DNA of 64,000 nt, taken from Aspidiotus rigidus (lineage: Eukaryota > Arthropoda > Insecta > Hemiptera > Diaspididae). The stretch lies in contig JAVHKY010000038.1 of NCBI GenBank assembly GCA_035079385.1, positions 1,302,001 to 1,366,000 on the forward strand. The letters are read 5' to 3'. Position numbers and translations under genes: made by a program. Positions within the stretch are counted from its first letter, which is position 1. Each line of letters starts with the position of its first letter. Of the stretch, positions 1 through 13,137 are shown piece by piece. The notes beneath the pieces were generated by a model that was given only the letters and a program-made list of their open reading frames with translations, had not been told where the DNA came from and did no database searches.

Positions 1-1222
1 TTGAATGACGACAAAACTTTGTCTATCCTTACCGACATATTGGAACGATATACAGTGGCCAACGCAAGACGGCACATCTGTTAGCAGTTTAGCTGCTACA
101 ATCTTGATGTTCGTCACAACGACGTGTGGAGGATTCTGTAAACTAAATCGTAAAACAAGAGATGCACCGTACAAATCGCAGGTTGGGTTTATTACGTACA
201 ATATTCGGCTCAGGAGCCGACTTCATACTTGAAGGATTTCAGAATACTGGCAAATGTCGAAAACTGGCTACCTCGAAATATAAAACAAATATAGTCTAGC
301 TCTTCCTTCGAGGGTAGTTCGGTTTACAGGCAAAGTGTTCGATTGTGCGTCTAGCAGTGAGCGTATTTTCTCATTCTCGACGTATAGCGGTACGAAAAAG
401 GTGAATTAACATTGTACGTATATTATCGGAGTGCTAAGTGGGTGCTATGTGAGTTTGTGTACGGCTGTGGTGAGTAATCACTGAGTTCTTCCCTTAAGAT
501 ACTGACTAGAAATTAATGAATGGTCTGATAAGAGTCTATTAGGTCGCTATGAATTTAATGTAAAGTAAAAGTATTAGTTAGGTACTTTAGTTTTTAGAAT
601 CAGTGCACAGTTGAGTAATGGTCTAAACTGGTTGAGCGTTTAGTACGCAGTGGCTAATTTGGGATTTTGTACAGGGGTCAAGATGAGGTTGACCAGATGA
701 AGCGCAGAAGCGCACCTGTGGATCAAGTTTGAGTGGAGGACGAGTCTTGTCTGTGAAGTGGGGCAGATCGTGGATCTGTTAGTCTTCAACGTGGTTGAAT
801 ATAGCTCAAGTGGTGGACCGTGTTGACGGTATTGGTTTCTAGTGTATCCTCTGGTGAGATGCTGGAGAAAACCCCTGAGGGAGTATTGTTTTATGGGTAC
901 CGTGCTGGTAGCACAAATCAGACGGTAGGTTCTCAGGGTACCGGTTGAGCTGGGGCCGGGAGCCGAAAATGTAGATCCGAAGCTGAGGCCGGCCAACCTT
1001 GGTTAGCCTCCTTGTTGAGACACTACAGTTGGTGGGATGCCGCTGTGGCCCGTTGTGAGGACTCGTTACTCATTTGGTGAATAGCTCAGTAGTTTCTTCA
1101 TGGTGAGCTGTCCCGCTGAAGGGACTGAGCTGTCCCGCTGAAGGGACTGGTGACTGCATTTTTGCAGTGAGGATATCTGTGCACTGAATTATTGGATTAC
1201 ACTGTAGGTTAAGGCGGAAAGG
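1..1222. repeat. Left arm of a long inverted repeat (partner 47695-49043)
   Basis: Read in reverse complement, 47695-49043 follows this block nearly base for base, from the block of tttgtcgtc and tgtgccgtctt at the outer side to ctgaattatt and ggcg(g)aaggg at the inner side. The left copy runs off the window start, so the repeat may be longer. No convincing ORF lies inside; the only open stretch (640-996, minus) has no recognisable domain. A dispersed mobile element, perhaps LTR material, present in opposite orientations is the simplest reading. Confidence 0.8.
1105..1148. repeat. 22-bp exact tandem duplication
   Basis: A 22-base unit beginning gagctgtcccgc is present twice in direct succession. 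The partner arm near 47770-47795 has the unit only once, so the duplication arose after the two arms separated. Confidence 0.8.
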
Positions 1223-2487
1223 GACTCAACCGTGACTTTTACAGTTCTAGATGATTGGCTGAAGGTGTCTTGAAGTCGGTTCCACTCACCAAGAGCAGGC
1301 TGTTCGGGCATTTTGACAGGTAATTATTTTTGGAGCTTGGTTAGCTCAGGTAAGATCCTATAGCTTGATGGGGTCTTACAATAGGAAGTTAATATCTAAA
1401 AAAAATCATTATTTTTAGCTTTTCTTCTCGGTGCAGAATTTACAATATTCATTCAAAAAGGAGTAAGTACTAATTTTATCGCCAAAGGAATTAAACAATT
1501 GAGAACATTGCTTCATAGGTAAAAAAGTATAAGACTCACGCTGGAGATAGTTTCAAAGAGATTCTTAGGAAAGGAAATTTTCAATATCTACGTATGTTTT
1601 CCTGAAGGAAGAAAGTCCTCCATGGTAAAGATAGGAAGAAAAAAAAAAAAAAAAAATGGTTGAAGTACAATGCAATCCTTGAAAGCTTTTCACTTTCATA
1701 AAAAAAACACCGCTTTCATTTCCTTTCAAATATCTCTTTATTCAAGAATCTTTTTCAAATTCTTTGATAAAGTTTTATGGTTGTAATTCGTAAAATCTGT
1801 TCGATTACGTATAATTTAATGATTTAGAATTAGGTAAGCCTACCGGTTATTGCGGTACAAAAACGCTCATCTAATTACAGTATTACAATTATATATTTTA
1901 TTATTATTGTTAATTGATTCCTAAAATCCTCCATGAAAAAATATAAATAATTTTATCACCTACTTCGAAATATAAAAAAACTTGAGCAAAAGATATTTCA
2001 ATCGAACTTATGAAAAAAAGAGAGAGAAAAAAAAAAGAAATTCCATTATAACCGATATTTACTCGCATTCAGTAACCTAATTGGAAACATCATCATAAAT
2101 AATTCTAAAAATCATTTTTGTTCAATTTCACCTTAATCTCCATAATATTCTTACAAAAGTTGAAGATGAATATGCTTTACGTAGATTTGTCTTAATTCAG
2201 GTCTAAATAAATAATAATATATAAAAGAACTTGTCGATATTTGGGTGAATACCCAGTACGTAGTAAAATGTTAGTAAGAACATGACCAAAATTAATTGAA
2301 TGGTCGGGTAGAAAAAGGGCCATTTTTCAATTATTAGTGATTCAAGTTCAGCAAACCGGTAAAAATTTTAATTCATTCGCTGATAGCTATAGAATACGTA
2401 AAACTATGTTGAAGTGGAGCATCTATCGTGCTTTTCTATGAATCTGAAGTTTCAGATGCGTTTTTCTCGAAAACTACTTTTGTGTTA
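1223..2487. other. Gene-free AT-rich stretch
   Basis: No ORF of coding character on either strand. Contains an A-run near 1637-1656 and purine/A-rich low-complexity sequence near 2010-2040. Nothing else is recognised. Confidence 0.6.
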
Positions 2488-2798
2488 AGGATATGCCCTA
2501 CCTTCGATGAAATGGTAACTTGGAATACTTCTTAGGAGTCTAATATTGCACAGAATGCGATGAAACTTTGGAGATCTATTGTTCAAGGTTACAGAAATAC
2601 CGCTATTTGGTTCTGAGCGTGTAATTTTCGTAATTATTTTCTACAATTTATAATATTCACTACTTGTGAACTAATTAGCGGTATTTCTGAAATCTTGAGC
2701 AATAAATATCCAAAGTTTCATCGCATTCTGTGCAATATTAGACTCCTAAGAGGTACTTATTCCAAGTTACCATTTCATCAAAGGTAGAGCATATCCTC
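2488..2798. repeat. Long imperfect inverted repeat (MITE-like or hairpin)
   Basis: The left arm (about 2488-2615, starting aggatatgcccta) is matched in reverse complement by the right arm (about 2674-2798, ending gagcatatcct). Shared internal blocks include the complements of tttcatcgcattctgtgcaa and tcctaagag. The loop is about 60 bp of AT-rich sequence. Arms of about 125 bp without an ORF resemble a foldback or MITE element. No clear target-site duplication was identified. Confidence 0.75.
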
Positions 2799-3181
2799 AT
2801 CTTTGACTTTCTACTTCGAGGTGATAGTCTAATTAATGACTTACTTATTTTGTAACGGTGGCAAGAATTGGAAGGTTAAGAATGAAAAAACACACAAAAA
2901 AAGAATTTTCCCACATAAAATATTAGGTACAGTCTTCTTTGTTCTCATGTATCTAGATTTTACTCCTATAGGGGATTTGAAAAGATGCTGACTTACGAAT
3001 TAAATTTTTAATTCTCCATAATTTTTTGGAATATTACCTGGTAGTGCACTAATGTATGGCATTTTTTTTTCCAACACCGAAGTATTGAAGGCATGGAGCG
3101 CATGGAGTGCTTCTTTTTAGTTGGATTTTTGTTCGGTAGAGAGCGTACCAGTGTTGGAATGAATCATAGATAATATACTCT

Positions 3182-3292
3182 GTTCACATTAAGGAAGGAT
3201 AGAAATATGACCTTGAGAACGGAACGGTAGATTAAAATTACTCGGAGCGTTCCGTTCTCGAGGTCATGTTTCTATCCTTCCTTAATGTGAAC
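3182..3292. repeat. Near-perfect 45-bp inverted repeat with 21-bp loop
   Basis: Left arm 3182-3226 and right arm 3248-3292 pair along 45 positions with only two differences. On the plus strand both differences would be U:G wobbles, so the plus-strand RNA could form an unbroken 45-bp stem. The spacer is about 21 nt (3227-3247). Candidate long-hairpin RNA, miRNA-like precursor or foldback element; no flanking gene explains it. Confidence 0.8.
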
Positions 3293-6200
3293 GGAATATA
3301 GGTATCTATGGTATGCATCGGCCTTCATCGTGGCCTTCATCGTCAGATGATTTCCCTCCCAATCCATCGGGAATCGGATATCACCCAGTCAGACACGTGC
3401 AAACTGTAAACGCCGAAGATAATTCTTCCTCTTCAAAATTCCAAGTTTTTTTTTCATATTTTATTTATAATACATATAACGAGCTATGCGACAGCACGAA
3501 CGGGTCATGAGCTCGACGAGTAATTATTTCACATGATTATATACTTCGAAATGTTCGAATCTTCCAGAGTGGCTGATTTTCTATTCTGCTTCTACACTTC
3601 TCTCTTCGATCCGATATAGCCGCAATAATTCAATATTTTCTGATGATCTTCATTTCTCATTATTATTTATTTTGAAGAAACGGAATGGAGTCATAGCCAT
3701 TGTGTCGTACTGTAGTCCAAACATGGTTATGTTCGTTGTTCGTCATCAATCGAACTGCTCACTGCTCGCTGGTGTCATGGTTTGTAGTTATTTTTATTCA
3801 TTTTTGAATTTCTTTCGAAATTGAGTTTGAATGTTGACTGTAACTTCTCTAGTTTCAGTTAGTCAATGGGTTCTACACCCGAACACGTACCAGATTCAAG
3901 TTCGATTGAACGATGTGAACCAAAAAATGGATAAGTTTTCCTGTCGAATGATGTTCTCCGAATTGTGTAAATTGATGTGACCCGTATGAAAGAACATTTT
4001 TTTTCTATACAATCGTATTGAACCAGTTCGGTGTGTAATTCCTGTGTTACCATGCGGAGAATGTCTCAACGCGACTTCGATTTTTGGTATAATTATTAGT
4101 ACTCGCTACCCGAAATTATTCGAAATCATTCACAATTCGGGTGAGTGATCTTCTTTCTCACCGAAGAGTACCGAAGTATTCTTGAGTATTTTATCTAATA
4201 AAAGTATGATTTGTCTTCAAGCATGAGGAACATGAATTTGGTTCTCGATCGGAGTATGAGAAACCAGAGCAATCGTGGTTCAGTTCAAGCAATGTTTTCT
4301 CTATTGATCGTAAATAACTAACGGAATTGTTCCACGACATGAAAGATACGAAGATAGCAATCCTATCGGATGGCACCACGGCGATGAGAGTTTACTTCAA
4401 CGTTCTTTCGTAGTACAAATTCTACAACTTACGATGATACTGAAGGTGGAAGATCCAACATTCATATCTTTCTGAAGCGCGATTATTATCTGTTGAACGC
4501 AAATATTAATTATTTGTCAATATTTCTGTTCATCAGAGCGTTAAACCCGATAAATTACTATCATATTGAATAACTCGAAACCATTTCTTGGCCACGAATC
4601 AGAACATAGAAATAACTTAAGGATGATTGATCTTGTTCGCGTTAGTGAGGTGAGTTAAAATACCATTTGTTATTTTTGTACACTTGGAAAGAGGAAATTG
4701 AGTATCGAAGGTTTCGTTGAATGATTGACCCTTCAGTCTTTAATAAGTATTTGGTTATTAAAATACCGGTAGGTAAAAGTAGTATAGAGTCATTATTGAT
4801 CTATAGTTTGTGAATATTATTATACTAATCGACTGGGAAACGTATTTATACTGCTGCTTTAAAGATTTTGCGATTAAATTTGAATACCAGTCGGACCTCG
4901 AGATAAGTCGAAATCATTGATCAATCGGAACAAATATGCTTGGTCCCGACGCACTCGTCGAAAAGAGTGCAGTTCCTCTTTCTCATGAAGTACAATCAGC
5001 CCTTAAAGAAGTTTTTCGTTATCTAGAAACTCCAAGTTTGAAGATATTTTGAACGAAGTCAGCTATTCAACAGCTGACCAAAAATCTGCTCCCTACTACT
5101 TCGGCAAAGTATTTTTCCGTGTGAAATATTCTTCAATGTGATTTGGAAAACTTTTTATTTCTGAATTACATTTTCTATGTTCCAATTTTTGTGAGTCGCG
5201 CAACAATTTTCATAATTCGAATTCTTATAATCGAAAACATGGATAACTCGAAAGGAAATGTGTGGTCCCTCCGGAGTCGACTTATCAAGGTCCGACTGTC
5301 ATTTTAATTTATAATGTTGATATGTTGATAGAATCAATGCTCTTTGATGTGTTGACTTGTATAGTGATAAACTATTCTGTTAGATTGTTACAGTGTGCTA
5401 TAAAATTCCGTTATCGTTTTCGTTTGAAAGACTGACGATTCTATTATCTAAAAACCAAATGAGCTCACGAACACGCTGTCGTACAACTCGATGTTTGAGT
5501 AACAGAACAACGTTCGAAGTTTTCATGCTGTAGAGGTTTCCTGTCAACGTCGATAAGTTTTTCATCAATTTTTCTTCGTTTACAATGAAACTTTCCGGTA
5601 ACCTAGTAATATTAATCTATCGTATTTTTAAAGTTTTAAAATGCTTTCGATCTCAGAGTTCGAGTTTATTAGTTGCGCAGAAAGGGTACTACAAAGAGTA
5701 TGAGGTTGAGTTTTTGTTGTATGATTTCAAAATTTAAGATCGTGACTACAACATTTTGTGACGAGGCTATGTCCATTAATTCCCTTCTCTAAACTGGAAT
5801 CAACTTTTTTACATCATGATCATGTGATTAAAATTTGAAATTTTTTTTTTCTCATGAGGGGGGGGGGAGGCTTATTCTTTTCTCTCTTGGAAAAGTGAGG
5901 GAGAACGGCTGGTAATAATCATCATTAGTCAAAAATAATTGTAGGTACTTAAAAATGATTATTTATGCGTTTAATGTTGCCTCATTTAACATTCAACTGA
6001 AAAATTCAGTTTTATCGAGATATAATCCTGTAGCAGACTTCGATTAACAGAAAAAATAGCATTAACTTGGTTTCCGTCATTATTCATTATTCAACCGAAA
6101 GAATTACATAGCTAAACGACAACAACCTCATAGTAAACTCAATAAGCGCGCCACTCCTCTAAATTGCGGAACAATCAAATTTTTCGATGCATGTAACAAA

Positions 6201-9200
6201 GTTGATTTACATGAAAATTTCAACAATTTTTCCAATAAATATCTGGCATTTAAAATGAACCTAATTCTGAATAATTATCACAGTCGTTTAAAATAGGTAT
6301 GCTCATTTTTTGTTCCTTTTCATTCATTTTAAGCAAAATGATTGAAATTCTGTTATCGGGTAAATTAAATTTTCACCTTTTTTCAGTTGTCTGTTTATCT
6401 GGTATCTTGACTTTTTTTTTTTTTTTTTTTTCTTTTTTAACAGTTTCAAACAACAAAATTATTTGGAAAAATTACAGTTAGTCGTATGTTTTATAAATAA
6501 TGCTATGTGCAGGCGAGAAAAAGAAATACATAATAAGATTCACCTTTCAACGGTCGCCAATATGTAAGGGGACCTGCTGATATGAAAAATGGGATCAACT
6601 TAAATATTACAGTCAATATTCTCCGCTCGCAAATGTTTGAAATATATAATGATGACCACCTATTAGGTCCTCGCACGCGTGTACGAGATTGTATTGGATG
6701 CGCTTTTAAATATTTTTATCGACGAATCGAGAAAACAAACTCGTTCATAGGATTGCGAAAATATTGGAAGAGTACAAATACAGAGATAATATGTTAATGG
6801 TACCGTAACTGAAAATATAATGATACGAATTTTACTTACGATTAACAAAATAAACTGAATTGCCGGTCGCAACCGTGCTTTTAAATCCGCGATTTACAAT
6901 TGTACCAATAAAAATGAGTCATCTCGAAGTTCGGAAATGTAGGGGTGAGCGGTTTGATGGCAAAATCAAATCTGTCCGCGCATGTAGGTAGATGTATTTT
7001 GTATTATCCTCCTCGATTTTGTTTAGAGTGAAAATTGCTTCAAGCTGATGGAACCATCCTTTGGAGTCTTTTATTGAAAAGTTTCTCATTATTCCGAATA
7101 TGTATGGTCTATTGTTGTAACCTACAGCTGTGGCGTTCGTCAGTGAACTAGTGACAATTTTTCCATCTTGGCAGGTTCTTCTTAACATTTCTGACCCAAG
7201 TGTGACATTGCTCCAGCGCACGTTTGGCGCGACGACTCAATTTTAACAGAAATACTACTTGTTTTGACGCGAGACTAACTTCATTTTGAAAAAATTTTGT
7301 ACAATCATTTTGATGGAATTCCAACACATCTCTGACACAAGTTTGGCTGAGTTGTGGCACAATTTCTACATTATGACACCGTTTTAGCCATCAATAAATT
7401 TCTGGTGTCTCCTAGTGAAGGAACTATCTCTGTATAATTGAGTGGATCCTTCGATTCGGCGACTTTCCCAGTAGGGCGAAAAACTTTTTCTTCATTCTGA
7501 CACAATTATGACATCCTTACCTCCTTCTCTTTAGAGGATTATTATCATTATGATCTAAAATAATTATAGTGGACTAATAAAAACTATTCTATAAAATCGT
7601 TCTTGCCTGATGTTGTAGTAGTTACATCCCTGGTTGTTAAAATTGGCTGCAATATTAGATTTTAACTTGGTAAAACGTGTTTAAGTGCTCACTTAATTCT
7701 TGCTGTAAAATTTCTTGATCCGTATTCCAAAAATAAAATACAATATAGAAAATCTAATTATATGAACTGTAAAATTTGTATATTGTAAATATCCTGCCAA
7801 GAATGCAAGCTAGTTCTCTTCCCCAAATTTAATGTGACCAAAATACAGAAGGAGATGAAAAGATAGAAAAAGCAAATAATGTGGGACAGTGTGAAGAATA
7901 TGGAAAAAGTATCAAGGGAGGCAGTAAAGATGTTTAGAATAGTAAAGCTAGATAGCAATTGAAGTCTGAGACCAAATAACTGAACTCGAACAGCTACCAA
8001 GAAATAAAGGAATTTTTACCACTGCAGGCTCAGACTGATTGTTCTTCTTGTTTCGAATGCGTTTTTCTTCAAAATTGCCCCCCCCCCCCCCTTCCCCCAA
8101 TAGTAAAACGTACGCACTGCGGATTCTACTTGAATATCCTCATCAATTTCCACTAGATGAGCCACAATATTTTCACGTGAAGTGCGATTTGAGGTTGTGA
8201 AGAAAAGTCTTCGGAGTTGATTCAACTTCCCAGGCATACGTACGTTCAAAACTCGAACGCAAAGTATCGAAAATAAAATATTCTCCCTATGTAAGGTAAT
8301 TGTCATAAAAAAATGAATCTCTCTCGTCTATTGTATGCACTAAATTTTTCATGTTTTTCTGCAAATAAAAAACTGGTCGTTTGTGCGTTATATCACCGGT
8401 ATTGTATTAAATAGGAACGCCTGGCGAAATAATATTTTGTAGATCGTTATGGAGACGTTTCTCCTTTACGAATTCAAATTTTAATAGCCTTATAATAAAA
8501 GAATCACTGCGAATGACCAAATAAAAAAAAAAGAAAAAAACGTGAGTCTTGCAGCCAAGGTACACGATCGACTTCATCTTTATATTGTTATCTATAAAGT
8601 AGCATTATAATGGAATCCTATCCTTTCAAAAGTTATATAGTCGAACGACATCATTTTATTTTTCGAAGGTTCAAGTGTCAAAAAAATATTTTGATATACG
8701 ACAATTTTATGGCATTCGAATTTATCGCTTTGTTCACACATTTTCTCTTGTACCGAGAAACTTTACGACGTTTTAATTCAAAACCGAACTCGACTCGTAA
8801 ATTCGTACGTTGTTCACTTTTCTTGGCAACCAAGGAGGAGAAAAATTTTTTGAAATACTGTAATTGGAAAAAGAGAGAGAGAAAGGAGGAGGATACCCTC
8901 TCGAAGTTTTTCTAGTATAGTTAGTGGCTAGGACTGAGTGAGCATAGCACTATGTCTACGTCAGATTGAAACCTCAACAAATTTATGATAACTTTTACCC
9001 TGTACTTACGAACGAGCTAACTTTCAAATGCAGAATACAATTCTTTTTGAACACATTTTCGACACCCCAAATGTATGATCAAATTTACTTGACACTGACG
9101 ACAGAAGACAGAATTTAATTAAAACCAGGTGATATAATTTACGTTTTTACCCATTGTATATTTGAAAGTATGTAATTAGGTCCATATTTTTGTCTCAAGT

Positions 9201-9630
9201 TATAAAGGTGTTTGCACAAATTGAAACGTCTTGAAAGTTATGTACGATATCATTTCTCAATTAAAAAATGATTGTCATTCTTTGTCTCAGAAATCCAACT
9301 GAATTTTCTATGTTGGCAAAAAAAAAAAAAACCACTGACGAATAGGTATTGGTATGAACACATTCATTGAAAAAAAAAAAAAAGGGAATGAGTAATGTAC
9401 CTTTTTGAAGAACGAGGACTTTCCTCCAGCTTCATAGCCTCCACATATAATACACAAAATAATGGCGTTTATTGTGACCACTAGGACTACGTTACATCTT
9501 TACGTTATAAAATGATCAGAAAACAACGAGTTGATCGAAAATTGAACAAATACACAGTAAACAGCACATAAATCAAAAAACTGATTGAAATAGTTGAAAT
9601 CACTAACATTTTGGCAAATTGGCGCTAATT
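3293..9630. other. Gene-free region
   Basis: Only short unconvincing ORFs occur (for example 8610-8915 plus and 8016-8306 minus); none shows a recognisable motif, signal peptide or plausible splice partners. Low-complexity tracts include G-run 5861-5870, T-run 6413-6432, C-run 8079-8090, and A-runs near 8521, 9319 and 9370. No RNA gene was recognised. Confidence 0.55.
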
Positions 9631-9679
9631 TTATTCACGCTTATCATGTAAACAAGGTCCAGTACGCCTTATTTTCTTA

Positions 9680-10490
9680 TCATGTCTTCCGTTCAACCCG
9701 TTGTACACGCTTATGTGGCCGATGCTCGGTACTGTTGATTTCTTGTTGAGTAGAAGAATGATCCTCCTTGTAGATAACAGATTCAGTGGGCGTCCAAAGA
9801 TGCACGAAAAATTGGTCATACCTAATGTCATGAATATTGTTGGACAATGAATATTCATACTTGAGCATGACAAATCCTGCAATAGAATCTTTGGCGAGTG
9901 TACCTTCTTGTAAGACCCGCCACTTTGCTGTCCTTAACGCTGAGCCGGATGGGATATGAGCGGGCTCTCGATCTCCAGAATCCTCTTCCTCATCAGCTAC
10001 AGTCCGCAGATCTGTGAGGCAGCAACTCCCTTTTCGATTTGCTCGCCCGCGTAAGAACGTTTTTTGGACTCGCAATTCTGGTTAAAACCTTTGTACTCAT
10101 ATCCAACTATAACGTCCAGCTGTGGCACAGGTTTCTTCTATACAATGCCGATAAATTGACTATCGCATGAAGTGCAATGACCATCAATTTTGTAATAATT
10201 GAAGCCCTGTCTCAGGACCTTGGCACGTATGCAAGGGAACAAGGCAGTTTTGTTTCTCGCCAAAGATGTCTGTATACAATGGTAGTCCATTTATCTGGCT
10301 GCAAAACGTAGTACATTCTTGTCCCATACATCACTATATTTGGTTTCATTATCAACGAATCAGACCAGGGGATACTTGCATTGAAGTTTTGTACCTTCTC
10401 ACATTCTCTCTCTTCAGGTAAATCATCCGATTCTTCCGACGCATTGATTTTGGGTCAGGCCGTTACTTTTTATTTTCCTATTTAAAAGTT
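9680..10490 (-). pseudogene. Fragment of a transposon-encoded protein (transposase-like), frameshifted
   Basis: Minus strand, read from 10490 downward. It contains a YRHLWRETKLPC stretch, a CxxC segment (HCTSC), then after frame breaks a block with REPAHIPSGSALRTAK and FFVHLWTPTESVIYKE. This order resembles the N-terminal part of an arthropod transposon protein family that carries a MULE-like transposase further downstream; the assignment is from memory and uncertain. At least two frame changes and one stop (TAG after FIGIV) break it, and the catalytic region is absent. A shorter related copy lies at 21990-22440. Confidence 0.5.
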
Positions 10491-10527
10491 GTAAGATATT
10501 ATTTCAATTCTCGTGAATTATTGTTGT

Positions 10528-10640
10528 TGCGTTTTACTTCAACATAAAAGTCGTGAATAGGAAAAAATTCTCCAAAGGATTTGAAAGGACACAAGCTTCA
10601 TGACAAAAGAGAATATTTACTTGGATTCGTTCAACAATGG
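10528..10640. repeat. LTR-end-like repeat, copy 1
   Basis: Begins gttgcgttttacttcaacat, followed by a ctccaaagg block. The same start occurs at 33590 and 51348. In those places it marks the point where other sequences are cut off, suggesting it is the end of a dispersed element, probably an LTR. Confidence 0.6.
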
Positions 10641-11124
10641 AAGATAATACAAAAGAAAAACGAGGAACTACTGGGATAAAATAGAGTTTGACAACACGAA
10701 GCACTCGATAAATGAAAGTTTCTTGAAGGCGAGATAACACTGGTGTACAGATATTCGACTTGACTGCGATATAACTGAGTTTTGGTTTGTCCATTGTGAT
10801 ATCCGACGCAAGGTCCCATACGGCCTCCATACCACCAATTTCTTCATCTTTTTCTACTTCTCCGACTGCTTCAGCTGCCTCATCCCCCGTCTGGGTGGTC
10901 GCGTCCGCGGATGTCGTCACGGCGTCACCCAGATTCACGCGCCACGGGAATCTGCTCCTCAGCACCCTCGCCGTGCCACCTTCTTGTCGCGTCAGCGATG
11001 ACAAGTTCACCCTTTCCCCCACCGGTGTAGGGCCATTTATTCGAATACAGTGACGGCTAGCAGTCATCCACGTCGACCACCGACCTGATGCTACAATCAT
11101 TGCCCCCCCTCGCCTTAGCTCCAC
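10641..11124 (-). other. GC-richer ORF segment of unknown origin
   Basis: An open frame (10534-11124, minus) runs from the LTR-like end through a GC-richer block around 10850-11110. That block encodes an acidic and threonine/alanine-rich peptide. Composition differs from its surroundings, suggesting part of a mobile element or a captured coding piece. No domain is recognised, and a coding role is doubtful. Confidence 0.25.
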
Positions 11125-11655
11125 GACAGTTTCTACCCCTAACGTGTCCCTGTTGAATCACGCATTTACACATATATATTCTTTTTCTTTTCCCTTTTTA
11201 CTATTTATGTTACCCTCAATACTTACTCGTATATTATTGATGTCCTCTCTCCTTCACACTTCGCGATTATTCTGGCGTTACTGTTCATCTTTGTGTTACA
11301 CAACACACCTTGGGAAAGATGTTGCATGCCTCCCAAATAATGGTGGCATCCTCCAGTATCTTTCCCATCTTGGTGATGACTTTTTCAACTGAATCAGTCT
11401 TTTCAACAGATTGAAGCTCTTTGAGCGAGTTCTCAACTTTTGAGATGAGAGAACCCGCAGGTTCTGAAACTCTATCTGCGGCTGAAGATTTTGACATGGC
11501 AGTTAAGGCTTCAAGTTGCACCTTGAAGACCTTTTTGTGGCCAGATTGGGCGATTTACCGCCGTTTGGGCTACTTGAAATTTGATTTGGCGACTTCAGAG
11601 TTGTCGCCAATTGGGCGACTTGACCTTTTGAAGGTCTAAAACGGGCGATTTTGGA
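11125..11655. other. Intergenic stretch with a period-like tttggcgac motif
   Basis: No gene is supported. At 11540-11700 the words gggcgattt, ggcgacttga and their relatives recur several times at irregular spacing, a short degenerate repeat. The small ORFs here have no motif. Confidence 0.4.
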
Positions 11656-12408
11656 CTACTTCACTGTGGTGGCGATTTCAACCCGCAGAATCGGCGACTT
11701 GGCATCAAAAAAATCTGGCCGCTGTAATTCTACAATTAAATCGACATCCATCGTCTCGGGGTCGGTGTTCTGACATCTATAAAATGCCTCCTCCTTATTT
11801 TCAACAAAATACAGCTGCAGGTACTGTGGGTTACGATCAGGTTCAGGTATTAGGGTACCTATGCGGTGGTGCACTTTCCCAGAAATTTTGAATATCAGGA
11901 AATCCCATTCTTCTTGACAACCGAATGAGGTCATGGCAAAGGCGTTGTTATATGTTCATAAATATTTGAAAAACGCGGACGACTTCTCATGCGAACCGTC
12001 CAATAAATTAATCAACAATTCTGGAGGACTACACATATCTAATTTCACTTGTCCCTCACCACAATACATATTCTTACTTTCGCCAGAGAATAATTTCGCA
12101 GCGCAGTATGGACAGGTATAGCTCAGACCACCGATAATCCCATTGAATTTATAGTTAAAATTAACATCGTAAATAAATGTGCAATTTCTAGGAGGAATAA
12201 AACTGCCCATTGGAGAACTGTTTATCGTGTTCTCACAGTTTCGTCTCATGCGCTTCTTATAATATAGATAATAACTCTGTACGGAAATACTGATATCGAA
12301 ATTCTGGACACCACATCCTAGAAGATGTAATCCATTACTGATATAATCGTATGAAAACAACACCCACTTTATCTCGGAAAATAAACTCCGGATACTGTTT
12401 ATGTACAC
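11656..12408 (-). pseudogene. Helitron ORF fragment (N-terminal part), one in-frame stop
   Basis: Two open blocks in one frame (12408-11956 and 11934-11656) are separated by a TGA. The upstream block has a Helitron-type cysteine motif (TCPYCAAKLFSGE, then a Cys and QVKL). After the stop come NNAFAMTSFG and KVHHRIGTLIPEPDRNPQYL, matching the order in Helitron Rep/helicase proteins just upstream of the Rep domain. Neither the HUH Rep active site nor the helicase remains. The inner end abuts the duplicated segment starting near 12410. Confidence 0.75.
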
Positions 12409-12643
12409 AGCGTGATAAATTATACTTTAATAATTATTGTATCGTATACAAAAATATCATTATTTTAACCTGACGGGTAGACCGGAGCTGGTCTGCTTGT
12501 AATCGTTATTAATGGTAGGCCTATGACCAGTTATCGGGTATAGCGCAGGGTATTACCGTTGCAATAGGAATTTGTTAGCTTTCTTCAAGTGATATGCACG
12601 TGTCCTTTGGTCCGAGGCTCGACTTTTCATGCAAAATCTCGAA

Positions 12644-12961
12644 TTATTGACGGTCGTCTACTGATTTACGTTTGTAAATTTCGAAAGCTGGTCGGATCTC
12701 AATTCCGATTCTGAATTCTTTTTCAAATTGATCCAGTGGGAATATCTGGTACACTTTTGTTTGTCTTTCATGATTGGTATATCTAATTACCGCGATATAT
12801 AAATCGTCACTCCCGTTGCACGAACAATTTACATTATTTGTAACTTGAATAGATTTTGTGGGAAAAACTGTATCTATAGAATTGGTAATTACCGTAGAAT
12901 TAGTTTGTAAAAAAAAAACAAAAACCATTATGAAAATAATAACTGATCGCGACGACTTCAT
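12644..12961 (-). CDS. Small secreted protein exon, tandem family member A1
   Basis: A 105-residue ORF; the start chosen is the MKSSRSV Met because it is shared with the other copies, although an upstream in-frame Met exists at 13009. Residues 1-23 form a typical signal peptide (basic start, hydrophobic VIIFIMVFVFFL). The mature part has NST glycosylation sites, a CSC pair and the segment LYIAVIRYTNHERQ, then VYQIFPLDQFEKEF. It is homologous to the first exon at 15589-15826. A GT donor just after codons for EIYK (near 12669) would splice the last residues away, but no second exon was found nearby, so this may be a multiplied first exon. Function unknown; a secreted role is inferred only. Confidence 0.5.
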   Translation of the reverse strand: MKSSRSVIIFIMVFVFFLQTNSTVITNSIDTVFPTKSIQVTNNVNCSCNGSDDLYIAVIRYTNHERQTKVYQIFPLDQFEKEFRIGIEIRPAFEIYKRKSVDDRQ

Positions 12962-13137
12962 TATTATGTAAATTGGGTTTAGTATTGAGACGCAAAATGA
13001 TATGTTCAATATTCAATGTCCCACAAGAGGTATTACCATTGCAATAGGAATTTGTTAGCTTTCTTCAAGTGATATGCACGTGTCCTTTGGTCCGAGGTTC
13101 GACTTTTCATGCAAAATCTCGAATTATTGACGGTCGT

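Noticed and set aside
8610..8915. 101-codon plus-strand ORF
   Set aside because: No motif, A/T-driven Phe/Lys composition and no splice partners; treated as chance.
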